Positions 19,907 through 28,932 of a DNA stretch of 64,000 bases are shown here, one piece after another; the first letter of the stretch is position 1, and the number at the start of each line of letters is the position of its first letter. A model generated the notes under the pieces. The model was not told where the DNA came from. It did not search any database and saw only the letters and a list, made by a program, of their open reading frames with translations. Position numbers and translations under genes: made by a program. Source of the DNA: Klebsiella ornithinolytica NBRC 105727 = ATCC 31898 (GTDB taxonomy: Bacteria > Pseudomonadota > Gammaproteobacteria > Enterobacterales > Enterobacteriaceae); assembly GCF_001598295.1 (NCBI RefSeq), contig NZ_BCYR01000002.1, positions 248,001 through 312,000 on the forward strand, given 5' to 3'.

Positions 19907-20364
19907 CCCCACCCTTCCTTTCCGCCAGAATAATTTGTTAAAAAATATGTAACAGCAAAATGATTAGCCTGCCACTTATCTTGCTCATCCCTGCACAAGA
20001 TCCCTTCTTCGGCACTATCTCCAGACACCTGTCAGCTCTGGAGAACGCTCGCCATCTCATTTTTTGAAACATCGTTTCGACTTCGATCACACTTCCGCTA
20101 TGAATCGAATGACTCTGTAATAAATCGCAATAAAATAAAATTAAAACGGCGTTTTATAAAACTGAATCACCGGGCAAGTAAAAACCGAAACATTCAGGCT
20201 CAGCAGGGACGCTGCGAGCAAAAGCCCATAACAAACACAAAGTTAAAAAAGGAAGCCAACGCCAGCTGATACACCCGATACCGATTCACTTTCTGGCCGC
20301 GACCGGGCGCAGAAAACCACGACACCGAATCCGTTTTACAAACTCGTAAGCCAGGTAGGTATGT
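19907..20364 (+). promoter_or_regulatory. togMNAB promoter and long leader with KdgR box
   Basis: About 460 bp without a gene. A KdgR-type palindrome TTTTGAAACATCGTTTCGAC lies at 20063-20082; just after it CTTCGATCACACTT could be half of a CRP site. If transcription starts near this box, the tog mRNA has an untranslated leader of about 250-290 nt. No coding frame with support is seen in it. The togM ribosome site AGGTAGG (20353-20359) is clear. Confidence 0.7.
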
Positions 20365-21255
20365 ATGAATGAAAACAAGATGTTGGGATTGGCATGGATA
20401 TCGCCCTATATCATCGGGCTGATAGTCTTTACCGCTTTTCCCTTTGTTTCATCTTTCTTTCTCAGTTTCACTGAGTACGATTTGATGAGCCCGCCGGTGT
20501 TTAACGGCATTGAAAACTATCGCTACATGTTGACCGAAGATGGCCTCTTCTGGAAATCCATGGGCGTGACCTTTGCCTACGTCTTTTTAACGATTCCGTT
20601 AAAACTGGCTTTCGCACTGGGTATTGCATTTGTCCTCAACTTTAAGCTGCGCGGTATCGGCTTTTTCCGCACCGCTTATTACATTCCGTCGATTCTCGGT
20701 AGCTCGGTCGCGATTGCCGTCCTGTGGCGCGCGCTGTTTGCTATCGACGGCCTGCTGAACAGCTTTATCGGCGTGCTGGGATTCGACCCGGTGAACTGGC
20801 TCGGCGAGCCGTCGCTGGCGCTGATGTCCGTCACTCTGCTGCGCGTCTGGCAGTTTGGTTCGGCGATGGTCATCTTCCTCGCCGCGTTGCAAAACGTCCC
20901 GCAGTCACAGTATGAAGCGGCGATGATCGACGGCGCCTCGAAGTGGCAGATGTTTATGAAGGTCACCGTGCCGCTGATTACGCCGGTCATCTTCTTCAAC
21001 TTTATTATGCAGACCACCCAGGCGTTCCAGGAGTTTACCGGTCCGTACGTCATCACCGGCGGCGGCCCAACCTACTCCACCTATCTGTTCTCGCTCTATA
21101 TCTACGACACCGCCTTTAAGTACTTCGATATGGGGTACGGCGCGGCGCTGGCGTGGGTGCTGTTCCTGGTGGTTGCGGTCTTTGCCGCCATCGCCTTTAA
21201 GTCATCGAAATATTGGGTGTTCTACTCCGCCGATAAAGGAGGCAAAAATGGCTGA
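20365..21255 (+). CDS. togM: Oligogalacturonide ABC transporter permease TogM
   Basis: 296 residues, the family length. A six-helix MalF-type permease; the EAA loop reads EAAMIDGASKWQMFMKVTVPLITPV, the docking site for the ATPase TogA. With TogN it forms the inner-membrane channel for short oligogalacturonides. First gene of togMNAB; its end overlaps the togN start by 8 bp. The ATG at 20365 has an AGGTAGG ribosome site. Confidence 0.94.
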   Translation: MNENKMLGLAWISPYIIGLIVFTAFPFVSSFFLSFTEYDLMSPPVFNGIENYRYMLTEDGLFWKSMGVTFAYVFLTIPLKLAFALGIAFVLNFKLRGIGFFRTAYYIPSILGSSVAIAVLWRALFAIDGLLNSFIGVLGFDPVNWLGEPSLALMSVTLLRVWQFGSAMVIFLAALQNVPQSQYEAAMIDGASKWQMFMKVTVPLITPVIFFNFIMQTTQAFQEFTGPYVITGGGPTYSTYLFSLYIYDTAFKYFDMGYGAALAWVLFLVVAVFAAIAFKSSKYWVFYSADKGGKNG

Positions 21256-22150
21256 TATTCAACAAATCACCCCGGCAATGGAAATTGCGGAGCGCGAAGT
21301 TGCCCGCACCCTGCGCCGCGAAAAAGTCAGCCGGACAATCCGTTATGTCATCCTGCTGTTCGTCGGCCTGCTGATGCTTTACCCGCTGGTGTGGATGTTC
21401 TCGGCGTCGTTCAAACCGAACCATGAGATTTTCACCACCCTGAGCCTGTGGCCGGCCCACGCGACCTGGGACGGCTTTATTAACGGCTGGAAAACCGGCA
21501 CCGAGTACAACTTCGGGCACTACATGCTGAACACCTTTAAGTATGTGATCCCGAAAGTCCTGCTGACCATTATCTCCTCCACTATCGTGGCCTACGGCTT
21601 TGCCCGCTTCGAAATCCCGTGGAAGAAATTCTGGTTCGCCACGCTCATCACCACCATGCTGCTGCCGAGCACCGTCCTGCTTATCCCGCAGTACCTGATG
21701 TTCCGTGAAATGGGCATGCTGAACAGCTATCTGCCGCTGTATCTGCCGCTGGCTTTCGCCACCCAGGGATTCTTCGTCTTCATGCTGATCCAGTTCCTGC
21801 GCGGCGTACCGCGCGATATGGAAGAGGCGGCGCAGATCGACGGCTGTAACTCTATTCAGGTGCTGTGGTACGTGGTGGTGCCGATCCTGAAACCGGCGAT
21901 TATCTCGGTGGCGCTGTTCCAGTTTATGTGGTCAATGAACGACTTTATCGGCCCGCTGATTTACGTCTACAGCGTGGATAAATATCCGATCGCACTGGCG
22001 CTGAAAATGTCCATCGACGTCACGGAAGGCGCTCCGTGGAACGAAATTCTGGCAATGGCGAGTATCTCCATTCTGCCATCCATCATCGTGTTCTTCCTGG
22101 CACAACGCTACTTCGTACAGGGCGTTACCAGCAGCGGAATCAAAGGTTAA
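21248..22150 (+). CDS. togN: Oligogalacturonide ABC transporter permease TogN
   Basis: 300 residues from the ATG at 21248, which has a strong AAAGGAGG ribosome site within the togM end; an in-frame upstream start at 21173 lacks one. A MalG-type permease with six helices and the EAA loop EEAAQIDGCNSIQVLWYVVVPILKP. Partner of TogM. An 8-bp overlap with togM indicates translational coupling; togA follows after 12 bp. Confidence 0.94.
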   Translation: MADIQQITPAMEIAEREVARTLRREKVSRTIRYVILLFVGLLMLYPLVWMFSASFKPNHEIFTTLSLWPAHATWDGFINGWKTGTEYNFGHYMLNTFKYVIPKVLLTIISSTIVAYGFARFEIPWKKFWFATLITTMLLPSTVLLIPQYLMFREMGMLNSYLPLYLPLAFATQGFFVFMLIQFLRGVPRDMEEAAQIDGCNSIQVLWYVVVPILKPAIISVALFQFMWSMNDFIGPLIYVYSVDKYPIALALKMSIDVTEGAPWNEILAMASISILPSIIVFFLAQRYFVQGVTSSGIKG

Positions 22151-22162
22151 GAGGGAAATATC

Positions 22163-23290
22163 ATGGCTGAAGTTATTTTCAACAAACTGGAAAAAGTTTA
22201 CTCCAACGGCTTCAAAGCGGTACATGCTATCGACCTGAAAATCGCGGACGGGGAGTTTATGGTGATCGTCGGGCCATCCGGCTGTGCGAAATCCACCACC
22301 CTGCGTATGCTGGCGGGACTGGAAACCATCAGCGGCGGCGAAGTGCGTATCGGCGAGAAGATCGTCAACAACCTCGCGCCAAAATCACGCGGTATTGCGA
22401 TGGTGTTCCAGAACTATGCGCTCTACCCACACATGACGGTGCGTGAGAATCTGGCTTTTGGTCTCAAGCTGAGCAAGCTGCCGAAAGATCAGATTGATGC
22501 CCAGGTTAACGAAGCGGCCAAAATCCTCGAGCTGGAAGAGCTGCTCGACCGTCTGCCGCGCCAGCTTTCCGGCGGTCAGGCCCAGCGCGTGGCGGTTGGC
22601 CGCGCGATTGTCAAAAAACCGGATGTGTTCCTGTTTGATGAACCGCTCTCTAACCTTGATGCCAAGCTGCGCGCCTCGATGCGTATCCGCATTTCCGATC
22701 TGCACAAGCAGCTGAAGAAATCCGGCAAGCCGGCGACCACCGTGTACGTCACCCACGACCAGACCGAAGCGATGACCATGGGCGATCGGATCTGCGTCAT
22801 GAAGCTCGGGCATATCATGCAGGTCGATACTCCGGACAACCTGTATCACAAACCGAAAAACATGTTCGTGGCCGGCTTTATCGGCGCCCCGGAGATGAAT
22901 ATTCGCCCCAGCAAACTGGTTGAACAGGCCGGGCGCCTGCACCTGACTATCGGCGATGAGCTGCTGCCGTTAAGCGCAGCCCTGCAGGATAAAGTCGCCA
23001 GCCATAAAAACCAGCCGCTGTTCTACGGCGTCCGCCCGGAGTTTGTCGCCATCGCCGATGAACCGTTCGCCGAAGGCGGCTGCTCGGGCGAAATGGTGCG
23101 GGTCGAGAACATGGGGCACGAGTTTTTCGTCTACCTGAAAGTCGCCGACTATGAACTGACCGCCCGCGTCCCTTCTGACGAAGCGAAGCCGATGATTGAA
23201 AAAGGGTTGCATCGCAAGGTGTGGTTCAAATTCGACATGAATAAGTGCCATCTCTTTGATGCCGCCACCGAACAGAATATCTCTCTGTAA
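22163..23290 (+). CDS. togA: Oligogalacturonide ABC transporter ATPase TogA
   Basis: 375 residues, MalK/UgpC type. Walker A is GPSGCAKSTT (Ala where most ABC ATPases have the last Gly), signature LSGGQAQRVAVGRA, Walker B DVFLFDEPLSNLDA, switch His in VTHDQTEA. The C-terminal third is the regulatory OB-type (TOBE) domain. It energises oligogalacturonide uptake through TogMN. The Gly-to-Ala variant in Walker A is also my recollection of other Tog-type ATPases and need not mean loss of activity. Confidence 0.94.
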   Translation: MAEVIFNKLEKVYSNGFKAVHAIDLKIADGEFMVIVGPSGCAKSTTLRMLAGLETISGGEVRIGEKIVNNLAPKSRGIAMVFQNYALYPHMTVRENLAFGLKLSKLPKDQIDAQVNEAAKILELEELLDRLPRQLSGGQAQRVAVGRAIVKKPDVFLFDEPLSNLDAKLRASMRIRISDLHKQLKKSGKPATTVYVTHDQTEAMTMGDRICVMKLGHIMQVDTPDNLYHKPKNMFVAGFIGAPEMNIRPSKLVEQAGRLHLTIGDELLPLSAALQDKVASHKNQPLFYGVRPEFVAIADEPFAEGGCSGEMVRVENMGHEFFVYLKVADYELTARVPSDEAKPMIEKGLHRKVWFKFDMNKCHLFDAATEQNISL

Positions 23291-23306
23291 TCACTGGAGT
23301 ATTAAA

Positions 23307-24593
23307 ATGAAAAAAGTGCTTTTAAGCGCCGCAATCTCCGCCACTCTGGGCCTTACCGCGTTACCGTCTCTGGCAAAGGATGTCGATCTGCGTATGTCAT
23401 GGTGGGGCGGCAACGGCCGCCATCAGGTCACCCTGAAAGCGCTGGAGGAGTTTCATAAACAGAATCCGGACATCAACGTTAAAGCCGAATATACCGGCTG
23501 GGACGGCCATCTTTCGCGCCTGACCACCCAAATCGCCGGGGGAACCGAGCCGGACGTGATGCAGACAAACTGGAACTGGCTGCCGATCTTCTCGAAGAAC
23601 GGTGAGGGTTTCTACGATCTGAACAAAATGAAGGATGTCATCGACCTCAGCCAGTTCGATGCCAAAGAGCTGCAGTCCACCACGGTCAATGGCAAACTCA
23701 ACGGTATCCCGATTTCCGTTACCGCCAGGGTGTTCTACTTTAACGACGAAACCTGGAAAAAAGCCGGCGTCACCTTCCCGAAAACCTGGGATGAGCTGAT
23801 GGCGGCGGGCAAAACCTTTGAGAGCAAGCTGGGTAAGCAGTATTACCCGGTGGTGCTGGAGCATCAGGACACCCTGGCGCTGCTGAACTCTTACATGATT
23901 CAGAAGTACAACCAGCCGGCTATCGACGAGAAAACGAAGAAATTCTCCTACAGCAAAGAACAGTGGGTCGAATTCTTCCAGATGTACAAAAAGCTCATCG
24001 ACAGCCACGTGATGCCGGACACCAAATACTATGCCTCGTTCGGCAAGAGCAACATGTATGAGATGAAGCCGTGGATTCAGGGCGAATGGGCGGGGACATA
24101 TATGTGGAACTCCACCATCAACAAATACTCCGACAACCTGAAGCCGCCGGCGAAGCTGGCGCTGGGCGACTACCCGATGCTACCGGGCGCCACCGATGCC
24201 GGCCTGTTCTTTAAACCGGCGCAGATGCTCTCCATCGGCAAATCGACGAAAAATCCGGAAGCGGCGGCGAAAGTGATTAACTTCCTGCTGAACAGCAAAG
24301 AGGGCGTGGATACGCTGGGCCTTGAGCGCGGCGTGCCGTTAAGCAAAGTGGCGGTGAAATACCTGACCGAAGACGGCACGATCAAAACCGACGATCCGGC
24401 CGTATCCGGGCTGAAGCTGGCGCAGTCGCTGCCGACAAAACTCTCGGTATCGCCTTACTTTGATGACCCGCAGATTGTTGCCCAGTTTGGCACGTCGCTG
24501 CAGTACATCGACTACGGACAGAAAAGCGTAGAAGAGACGGCCGCCGACTTCCAGCGCCAGTCCGATCGTATTCTGAAACGCGCCATGCGCTAA
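23307..24593 (+). CDS. togB: Oligogalacturonide-binding protein TogB
   Basis: 428 residues from the ATG at 23307 (ribosome site TGGAG), giving a clear signal peptide [20 protein letters not shown] with cleavage after SLA. A family 1 extracellular solute-binding protein for periplasmic capture of oligogalacturonides. Aromatic residues in the N-terminal lobe (WWGGNGRH, TNWNWLPIF) are typical for sugar stacking. Last gene of togMNAB before an intercistronic terminator; ogl-1 follows after 64 bp. Confidence 0.94.
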   Translation: MKKVLLSAAISATLGLTALPSLAKDVDLRMSWWGGNGRHQVTLKALEEFHKQNPDINVKAEYTGWDGHLSRLTTQIAGGTEPDVMQTNWNWLPIFSKNGEGFYDLNKMKDVIDLSQFDAKELQSTTVNGKLNGIPISVTARVFYFNDETWKKAGVTFPKTWDELMAAGKTFESKLGKQYYPVVLEHQDTLALLNSYMIQKYNQPAIDEKTKKFSYSKEQWVEFFQMYKKLIDSHVMPDTKYYASFGKSNMYEMKPWIQGEWAGTYMWNSTINKYSDNLKPPAKLALGDYPMLPGATDAGLFFKPAQMLSIGKSTKNPEAAAKVINFLLNSKEGVDTLGLERGVPLSKVAVKYLTEDGTIKTDDPAVSGLKLAQSLPTKLSVSPYFDDPQIVAQFGTSLQYIDYGQKSVEETAADFQRQSDRILKRAMR

Positions 24594-24610
24594 CGGTCGA
24601 TCATTCTCTC

Positions 24611-24642
24611 TGCCCTGCAGCCTCGGCTGCGGGGCATTTTTT
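24611..24642 (+). terminator. Intercistronic terminator between togB and ogl-1
   Basis: A GC-rich hairpin built from TGCCCTGCAGCC and GGCTGCGGGGCA with a 2-nt loop, followed by seven T. The next gene starts 15 bp later with its own ribosome site and no visible KdgR box, so the terminator may be leaky and set a lower Ogl level than TogB. Confidence 0.85.
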
Positions 24643-24657
24643 CGTCAGGAGCGAGTC

Positions 24658-25785
24658 ATGAAAGGCAAAATCATCCCGCTGAATTTCCGTACCACGGAAG
24701 ACAGCGTAACCGGCCGCCAGGTGATCCGGATGACGCCCCCGCACGTTATCTGCCACCGTAACTACTTCTATCAAAAGTGCTTTACCCGGGATGGCAGCAA
24801 ACTTATTTTCGGCGGCGGATTCGAGGGCCACTGGAACTACTATTTACTCGATCTGGCCGCGCAGCAGGCCATACAGCTGACCGACGGGCCGGGCGATAAT
24901 ACCTTCGGCGGTTTTCTATCCGACGACGACCGCACGCTGTGGTATGTGAAAAACAATCGGCAGCTGCGCCGCGTGGATCTGGCGACGCGGGAAGAGCAGG
25001 TGGTTTACACAGTGGATGACGACTGGGTCGCCTATGGTACCTGGGTGGCAAACAGCGATTGCAGCAAACTGGTCGGCATCGAGATAAAAAAAAGCGACTG
25101 GCGGCCACTGACCGACTGGAGTAAATTCCGCGCCTTTTATTTTACCCAACCCGAATGCCGCCTGATCAATATCGACCTGCATAGCGGCGAGCGCCGCGTT
25201 GTCCTGCAGGAGAAACGCTGGCTGGGCCATCCGATTTACCGGCCGTTTGATGACCAGACCATCGCGTTCTGCCACGAAGGACCGCGTGATGCTATCGACG
25301 CCAGGATGTGGCTTATCAACGCTGACGGCAGCAATATGCGCAACGTTCGCCAGCACCAGCCGGGAGAGAGTTTCACCCATGAGTTCTGGGTGCCGGATGG
25401 CTCTGCGCTCTATTACGTCGCCCACCGGGAAAACGATCCGCATCGCTATCTCTACCGTGCCGACCCCACCACCCTGGATAATCGTCAGCTGCTGACCATT
25501 CCTCCCTGCTCGCACCTGATGAGTAACTACGATGGTTCGCTGGTCGTCGGCGATGGCGCACCGCATCATACCGGCGATATTCAGCTGAACGATCCGTTTA
25601 TCTGGGTATTTGACGTGCAGTCCGGTACGCAGCGGGCCATTTGTCGCCACGACTCCAGCTGGAAAGTGCTCGACGGCGATCGTCAGGTCACCCACCCGCA
25701 TCCGTCATTTTCGCCGGATGATCGCTGGGTGCTGTTTACCTCCGATAAAGAAGGGATGCCGGCGCTGTATCTGGCGGAGGTGTAG
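24658..25785 (+). CDS. ogl: Oligogalacturonate lyase, copy 1 (PL22)
   Basis: 375 residues, a seven-bladed beta-propeller lyase acting in the cytoplasm. It cleaves short (mainly di-) galacturonides to unsaturated uronate. The catalytic His241 (FTHEFWVP) and the Mn-binding set His286 (CSHLMSN), Gln343, His346 and His348 (RQVTHPHPSF) and Arg216 are all kept. Compared with copy 2 (34509-35684) and Dickeya Ogl it lacks about six residues in the loop after residue 300. It ends the tog operon. No signal peptide. Confidence 0.93.
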   Translation: MKGKIIPLNFRTTEDSVTGRQVIRMTPPHVICHRNYFYQKCFTRDGSKLIFGGGFEGHWNYYLLDLAAQQAIQLTDGPGDNTFGGFLSDDDRTLWYVKNNRQLRRVDLATREEQVVYTVDDDWVAYGTWVANSDCSKLVGIEIKKSDWRPLTDWSKFRAFYFTQPECRLINIDLHSGERRVVLQEKRWLGHPIYRPFDDQTIAFCHEGPRDAIDARMWLINADGSNMRNVRQHQPGESFTHEFWVPDGSALYYVAHRENDPHRYLYRADPTTLDNRQLLTIPPCSHLMSNYDGSLVVGDGAPHHTGDIQLNDPFIWVFDVQSGTQRAICRHDSSWKVLDGDRQVTHPHPSFSPDDRWVLFTSDKEGMPALYLAEV

Positions 25786-25856
25786 TCATTCGGCAACCTC
25801 CCCCGGCTCGCGCGGTGCCTGGCCGGGCGCCAGGTTCACAGCCGTCTGCGGTCCGG

Positions 25857-25892
25857 TAGCCCCGGGGAAGGCGTTTGAGCCCCCCCGGGGAA
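25857..25892. repeat. GC-rich palindrome between ogl-1 and the porin gene
   Basis: CCCCGGGG near 25859-25867 recurs as CCCCGGGG at 25883-25891, each self-complementary and able to pair with the other around GCGTTTGAGC. It lies between convergent genes. It may be a REP-like element or a bidirectional hairpin; no long T run is present. Confidence 0.45.
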
Positions 25893-25897
25893 ACCTG

Positions 25898-27241
25898 TCA
25901 GAAGAAATATTTAAACCGTACCCGCGCGCCGTAGCGTTCATCGGTATTGCCGCTTTTCGCCGCCGATGAATCCAGCCATGACGCATACGCGCCGAGATAA
26001 ATATTAAAGTTCGGCATATCCATAATATTCGGCAGTTGCCATGACGTATGAATGGTGTGGATATCATAGCGACCCGGCGTCAGAATCGCGCAGTCGCCAT
26101 CGCACTCCGCGCTCACGCCGGACATATTGAACTTGTCGATTTTGTTATGCGCATAGATATAGCCCAGCTCTACACGATGCCATAATGCGTTGATACCGGC
26201 GCTGAAATCTTTCTCATCCGCCGCATCAAGATAGGCGGTACTCAGATTCACCGCGGCCCCATTTTCGGCATCGGTTTTCAGCGTGTTCCAGCTCATGGTC
26301 ATCCCGTAACCGGTACGATTTGACTGGTCGACCCAGCCTCCCCCCGTTTTTTCATAGCCGTAAGCGTTATTAACGAGGTTGCTCTCCATTGCCGCCGCCA
26401 CCGACCAGGCGCCGGACTGCCAGGCCGCGACCGGACGCACGTACACCACGTTTTTACGGTTATCCAGCGCGTTGCCGTGATAGTTCCGATCGACAAACAG
26501 CGAGCTGCCGTCCTCCACCAGCGTATTCACCTCAAAATACCAGTTATCGATATTTTTACTGAGCAGGAAGCTGCCGCCGCTGCTGCTGCGCCCGCGTCCC
26601 TCTTTCATCATATAGATATAGCCGTAGCCGTCGCTATACAGATCGTTGGCCGTATTACCGGAATATTCAATAAAGGTATCCTGATTCAGCGGGAACATAT
26701 CGTAGGCCTCAAAGCGGCCGATTTTAATTTTCCAGTCATGCTCCTGTCCAAAGAAAAAGGCCGCATCATCGAGATTCATTTTTCCATTCATATCCGCCAG
26801 CGGCTGCACGCTGAACCCGGCATATTTTCCGTTAGCCCCCTTGCGTAATCCATCAAAGCCCAGAAGAATGCGCCCGTTAATATCCCAGCGTTCTTTATCT
26901 CCCGGCGCCCAGTTTTTATTCGCGCTGGTTTTCACCGACGTCAGGCTACCGGTACGGCTGGCACCGTCCATATTAAACTCAACGTCGCCATAGAATTTTA
27001 ATTCGCCATAATCATTAAGCTGTAAAGTCGGTTTAGCCGGTGCGGCGCTGACCACCGTCGCTGGCGTTTCCTGGCCTTTCAGCGCCCGGATTTCCGCCTC
27101 CGCGCTGGCCGCCCGCTGTTCGGTCGCCTTTAGTCGTTGCTCCATTTGCGCCAGCCGCTCCTCAAGGGATAACGGCGCCTGTGCATTAGCCAGAGGGGTA
27201 AATAAAGACGTCAGAACACACCCGACCCAGATTTTATTCAT
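25898..27241 (-). CDS. LamB-type carbohydrate porin (ScrY/RafY-like)
   Basis: 447 residues from the ATG at 27241; upstream in-frame codons lie in a repeat element and were rejected. The signal peptide MNKIWVGCVLTSLFTPLANA is followed by a coiled-coil segment LSLEERLAQMEQRLKATEQR typical of ScrY-type sucrose porins, a linker, then the 18-strand maltoporin-like barrel ending in ...RVRFKYFF with the C-terminal Phe. It is shorter than plasmid ScrY (about 505). As the last gene of a csc-type operon it should admit sucrose or fructo-oligosaccharides through the outer membrane. Substrate is inferred. Confidence 0.85.
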   Translation of the reverse strand: MNKIWVGCVLTSLFTPLANAQAPLSLEERLAQMEQRLKATEQRAASAEAEIRALKGQETPATVVSAAPAKPTLQLNDYGELKFYGDVEFNMDGASRTGSLTSVKTSANKNWAPGDKERWDINGRILLGFDGLRKGANGKYAGFSVQPLADMNGKMNLDDAAFFFGQEHDWKIKIGRFEAYDMFPLNQDTFIEYSGNTANDLYSDGYGYIYMMKEGRGRSSSGGSFLLSKNIDNWYFEVNTLVEDGSSLFVDRNYHGNALDNRKNVVYVRPVAAWQSGAWSVAAAMESNLVNNAYGYEKTGGGWVDQSNRTGYGMTMSWNTLKTDAENGAAVNLSTAYLDAADEKDFSAGINALWHRVELGYIYAHNKIDKFNMSGVSAECDGDCAILTPGRYDIHTIHTSWQLPNIMDMPNFNIYLGAYASWLDSSAAKSGNTDERYGARVRFKYFF

Positions 27242-27273
27242 CGGAAAACCCTTTATTAAAATGAAGTTTTTTA

Positions 27274-27390
27274 CCCTCAATAATTCAAGTGACAGGCAGG
27301 CGGCGACGCAGTGAGTCCCCTGGCGCTTACTCGCGTAAGTGACGGGGGCGCGAGGAAAGCCAACGCACATGTAACTTGAAGTATGACGGG
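27274..27390. repeat. ERIC (IRU) element
   Basis: The core GTGAGTCCCCTGGCGCTTAC...GTAAGTGACGGGGGCGCG follows the enterobacterial repetitive intergenic consensus (GTGAATCCCC..GAGCTTAC..GTAAGTGAC..GGGG). The ends, ATAATTCAAGT at about 27280 and ACTTGAAGTATG at 27374, form an inverted repeat. About 117 bp, between cscA and the porin gene, hence transcribed within that operon. Confidence 0.75.
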
Positions 27391-27428
27391 TATTTTTATT
27401 TATGGGCAAAGCACGACGATAATGACAA

Positions 27429-27462
27429 TAATAACCCGCCCATCGTCGAAGACGGGTTATTA
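27429..27462 (-). terminator. Intercistronic hairpin after cscA
   Basis: AATAACCCG (27430-27438) pairs with CGGGTTATT (27453-27461). It starts 20 bp past the cscA stop on the minus strand. No T run follows, so it is more likely an mRNA-protecting or attenuating hairpin than a full terminator. Confidence 0.5.
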
Positions 27463-27480
27463 ACGACCATGCAATAAAAT

Positions 27481-28914
27481 TTATTCCAGCTGCCAGGCTC
27501 CTGCTTCAGTTAAAGACGCCAAACCGTTCCAGGCAAATAAAGATAATTCACGGCGAGCGGCATCCGGATATATACGGCTACTAAGACAGGCCTCTCCGTC
27601 ATTAACAAACACTTCAACGGAAGAGCTATCGAAGAATACCCGCAGTTTCAGATCGGCCCCCTCGTGCAACGGTACGCTGCGCGTGCCGCACAGACCGTAC
27701 TGCGGGTAGTTCCGCTCCAGCACCAGGCGTTGCATCTGCGCATCAACGTAGACCCGCAGCCCCTCGCCGAAGCTCAGTCCATACTGTTCTGCCGTACTGC
27801 CTGCGCAGTCCCAGTGCAGGATCACCTCCATCGCCTCACCGTTTTCCGCCATCAGCGACCGTTGGTTTTTCAGCGTGCTGACCGGCCACGGGAACCAGGC
27901 TCTGCGCAGGCACTCCACCTCTTTCGCCGGACGCATCTGCAGACGATTATCGGCGCTCAGCGTCAGCTCACGCGGCAGAGAGAGCATGCCAGCCCAGCCG
28001 TCCTGCTGTTCCGGCAGCGGTGACTCCCACATGTCCAGCCAGCCGATAACGATGCGGCGACCGTCGGGCGTCAGGAAACTCTGCGGGGCATAAAAATCAT
28101 GGCCATGGTCCATCTCAACAAATTCACCTTCCCGGACAAACGGCTGCCCGGGCTGCCAGTCGCCGAGCAGATAGCCGCTCTGGAATAAATTGCGGTTCTG
28201 ATAGCCCTGTGCCGCCATCCCCTGCGGTGAAAACATCAGTACTCGCTTGCCGCCGAGCGTGAAGAAGTCGGGGCATTCCCACATGTAGCCCATCTTATCT
28301 TCGGCTTCATCAAGGATCCCTTCGTCATGCCACTGGCGCAGATCGGCGGATCGATACAACCGCACCTGGCCGGTATCACCGACGCGGGCACCGACGATCA
28401 TGTACCAGCTATCCCCTTCGCGCCACACTTTCGGGTCGCGGAAGTGGTGCAGGCCCGGCGGGGTATCCAGCACCATGCCCTGGCGTTCAAAATGAATGCC
28501 GTCGCGACTGGTGGCCAGACACTGCACCTGATAGAGGTTCTCTTCGTCGCTGGGATCGCCGTGGAATTTATGCCCGGTATAGATCAGTGCCAGCGTATCG
28601 CCGTCCACCACGGCCGAGCCGGAGAAGCAGCCATCTTTATCCTCCGGCCCTTCCGGCGCCAGCGCCACCGGCAGGTGTTCCCAATGGACTAAATCCTTGC
28701 TGCGCGCATGACCCCAGTGCATCGGCCCCCACTGCGTGGAGTAAGGATGGTGCTGATAAAAGGCGTGATACCAGCCGTCAAACCAGACCAGACCATTGGG
28801 ATCGTTGATCCAGCCCGCACGAGCGGCGAGATGGTAGCGTGGGTACCAGCGCAGGTTTAACGTCTCGCGTTTCGCCTGCAGTTCCTGTTCAGCGTTAGCA
28901 ACGGTGTACATCAT
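27481..28914 (-). CDS. cscA: GH32 sucrose hydrolase (invertase, CscA-like)
   Basis: 477 residues from the ATG at 28914, preceded by GAGTGAAGA; an ATG at 28932 directly abutting the cscB stop is an alternative. Glycoside hydrolase family 32: nucleophile motif WINDPNGL, transition-state motif FRDPKVW and acid/base MWECPDFF are intact, with a C-terminal beta-sandwich (SSVEVFVNDGEA). Similar throughout to E. coli CscA (477 residues) and RafD, which hydrolyse unphosphorylated sucrose in the cytoplasm to glucose and fructose. No fructokinase gene (cscK) is adjacent. Confidence 0.92.
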   Translation of the reverse strand: MMYTVANAEQELQAKRETLNLRWYPRYHLAARAGWINDPNGLVWFDGWYHAFYQHHPYSTQWGPMHWGHARSKDLVHWEHLPVALAPEGPEDKDGCFSGSAVVDGDTLALIYTGHKFHGDPSDEENLYQVQCLATSRDGIHFERQGMVLDTPPGLHHFRDPKVWREGDSWYMIVGARVGDTGQVRLYRSADLRQWHDEGILDEAEDKMGYMWECPDFFTLGGKRVLMFSPQGMAAQGYQNRNLFQSGYLLGDWQPGQPFVREGEFVEMDHGHDFYAPQSFLTPDGRRIVIGWLDMWESPLPEQQDGWAGMLSLPRELTLSADNRLQMRPAKEVECLRRAWFPWPVSTLKNQRSLMAENGEAMEVILHWDCAGSTAEQYGLSFGEGLRVYVDAQMQRLVLERNYPQYGLCGTRSVPLHEGADLKLRVFFDSSSVEVFVNDGEACLSSRIYPDAARRELSLFAWNGLASLTEAGAWQLE

Positions 28915-28932
28915 ATTCTTCACTCTTTTCAT

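Noticed and set aside
20361-20372. A three-codon frame ATG-TAT-GAA-TGA overlapping the togM start, considered as an upstream regulatory peptide
   Set aside because: The AGGTAGG ribosome site is placed for togM at 20365; the overlap is probably chance.
22163-23290. Walker A of TogA has Ala in place of the usual last Gly, considered as loss of function
   Set aside because: All other ATPase motifs are intact, and the same GPSGCAKS form occurs, as far as I recall, in other carbohydrate-uptake ATPases.
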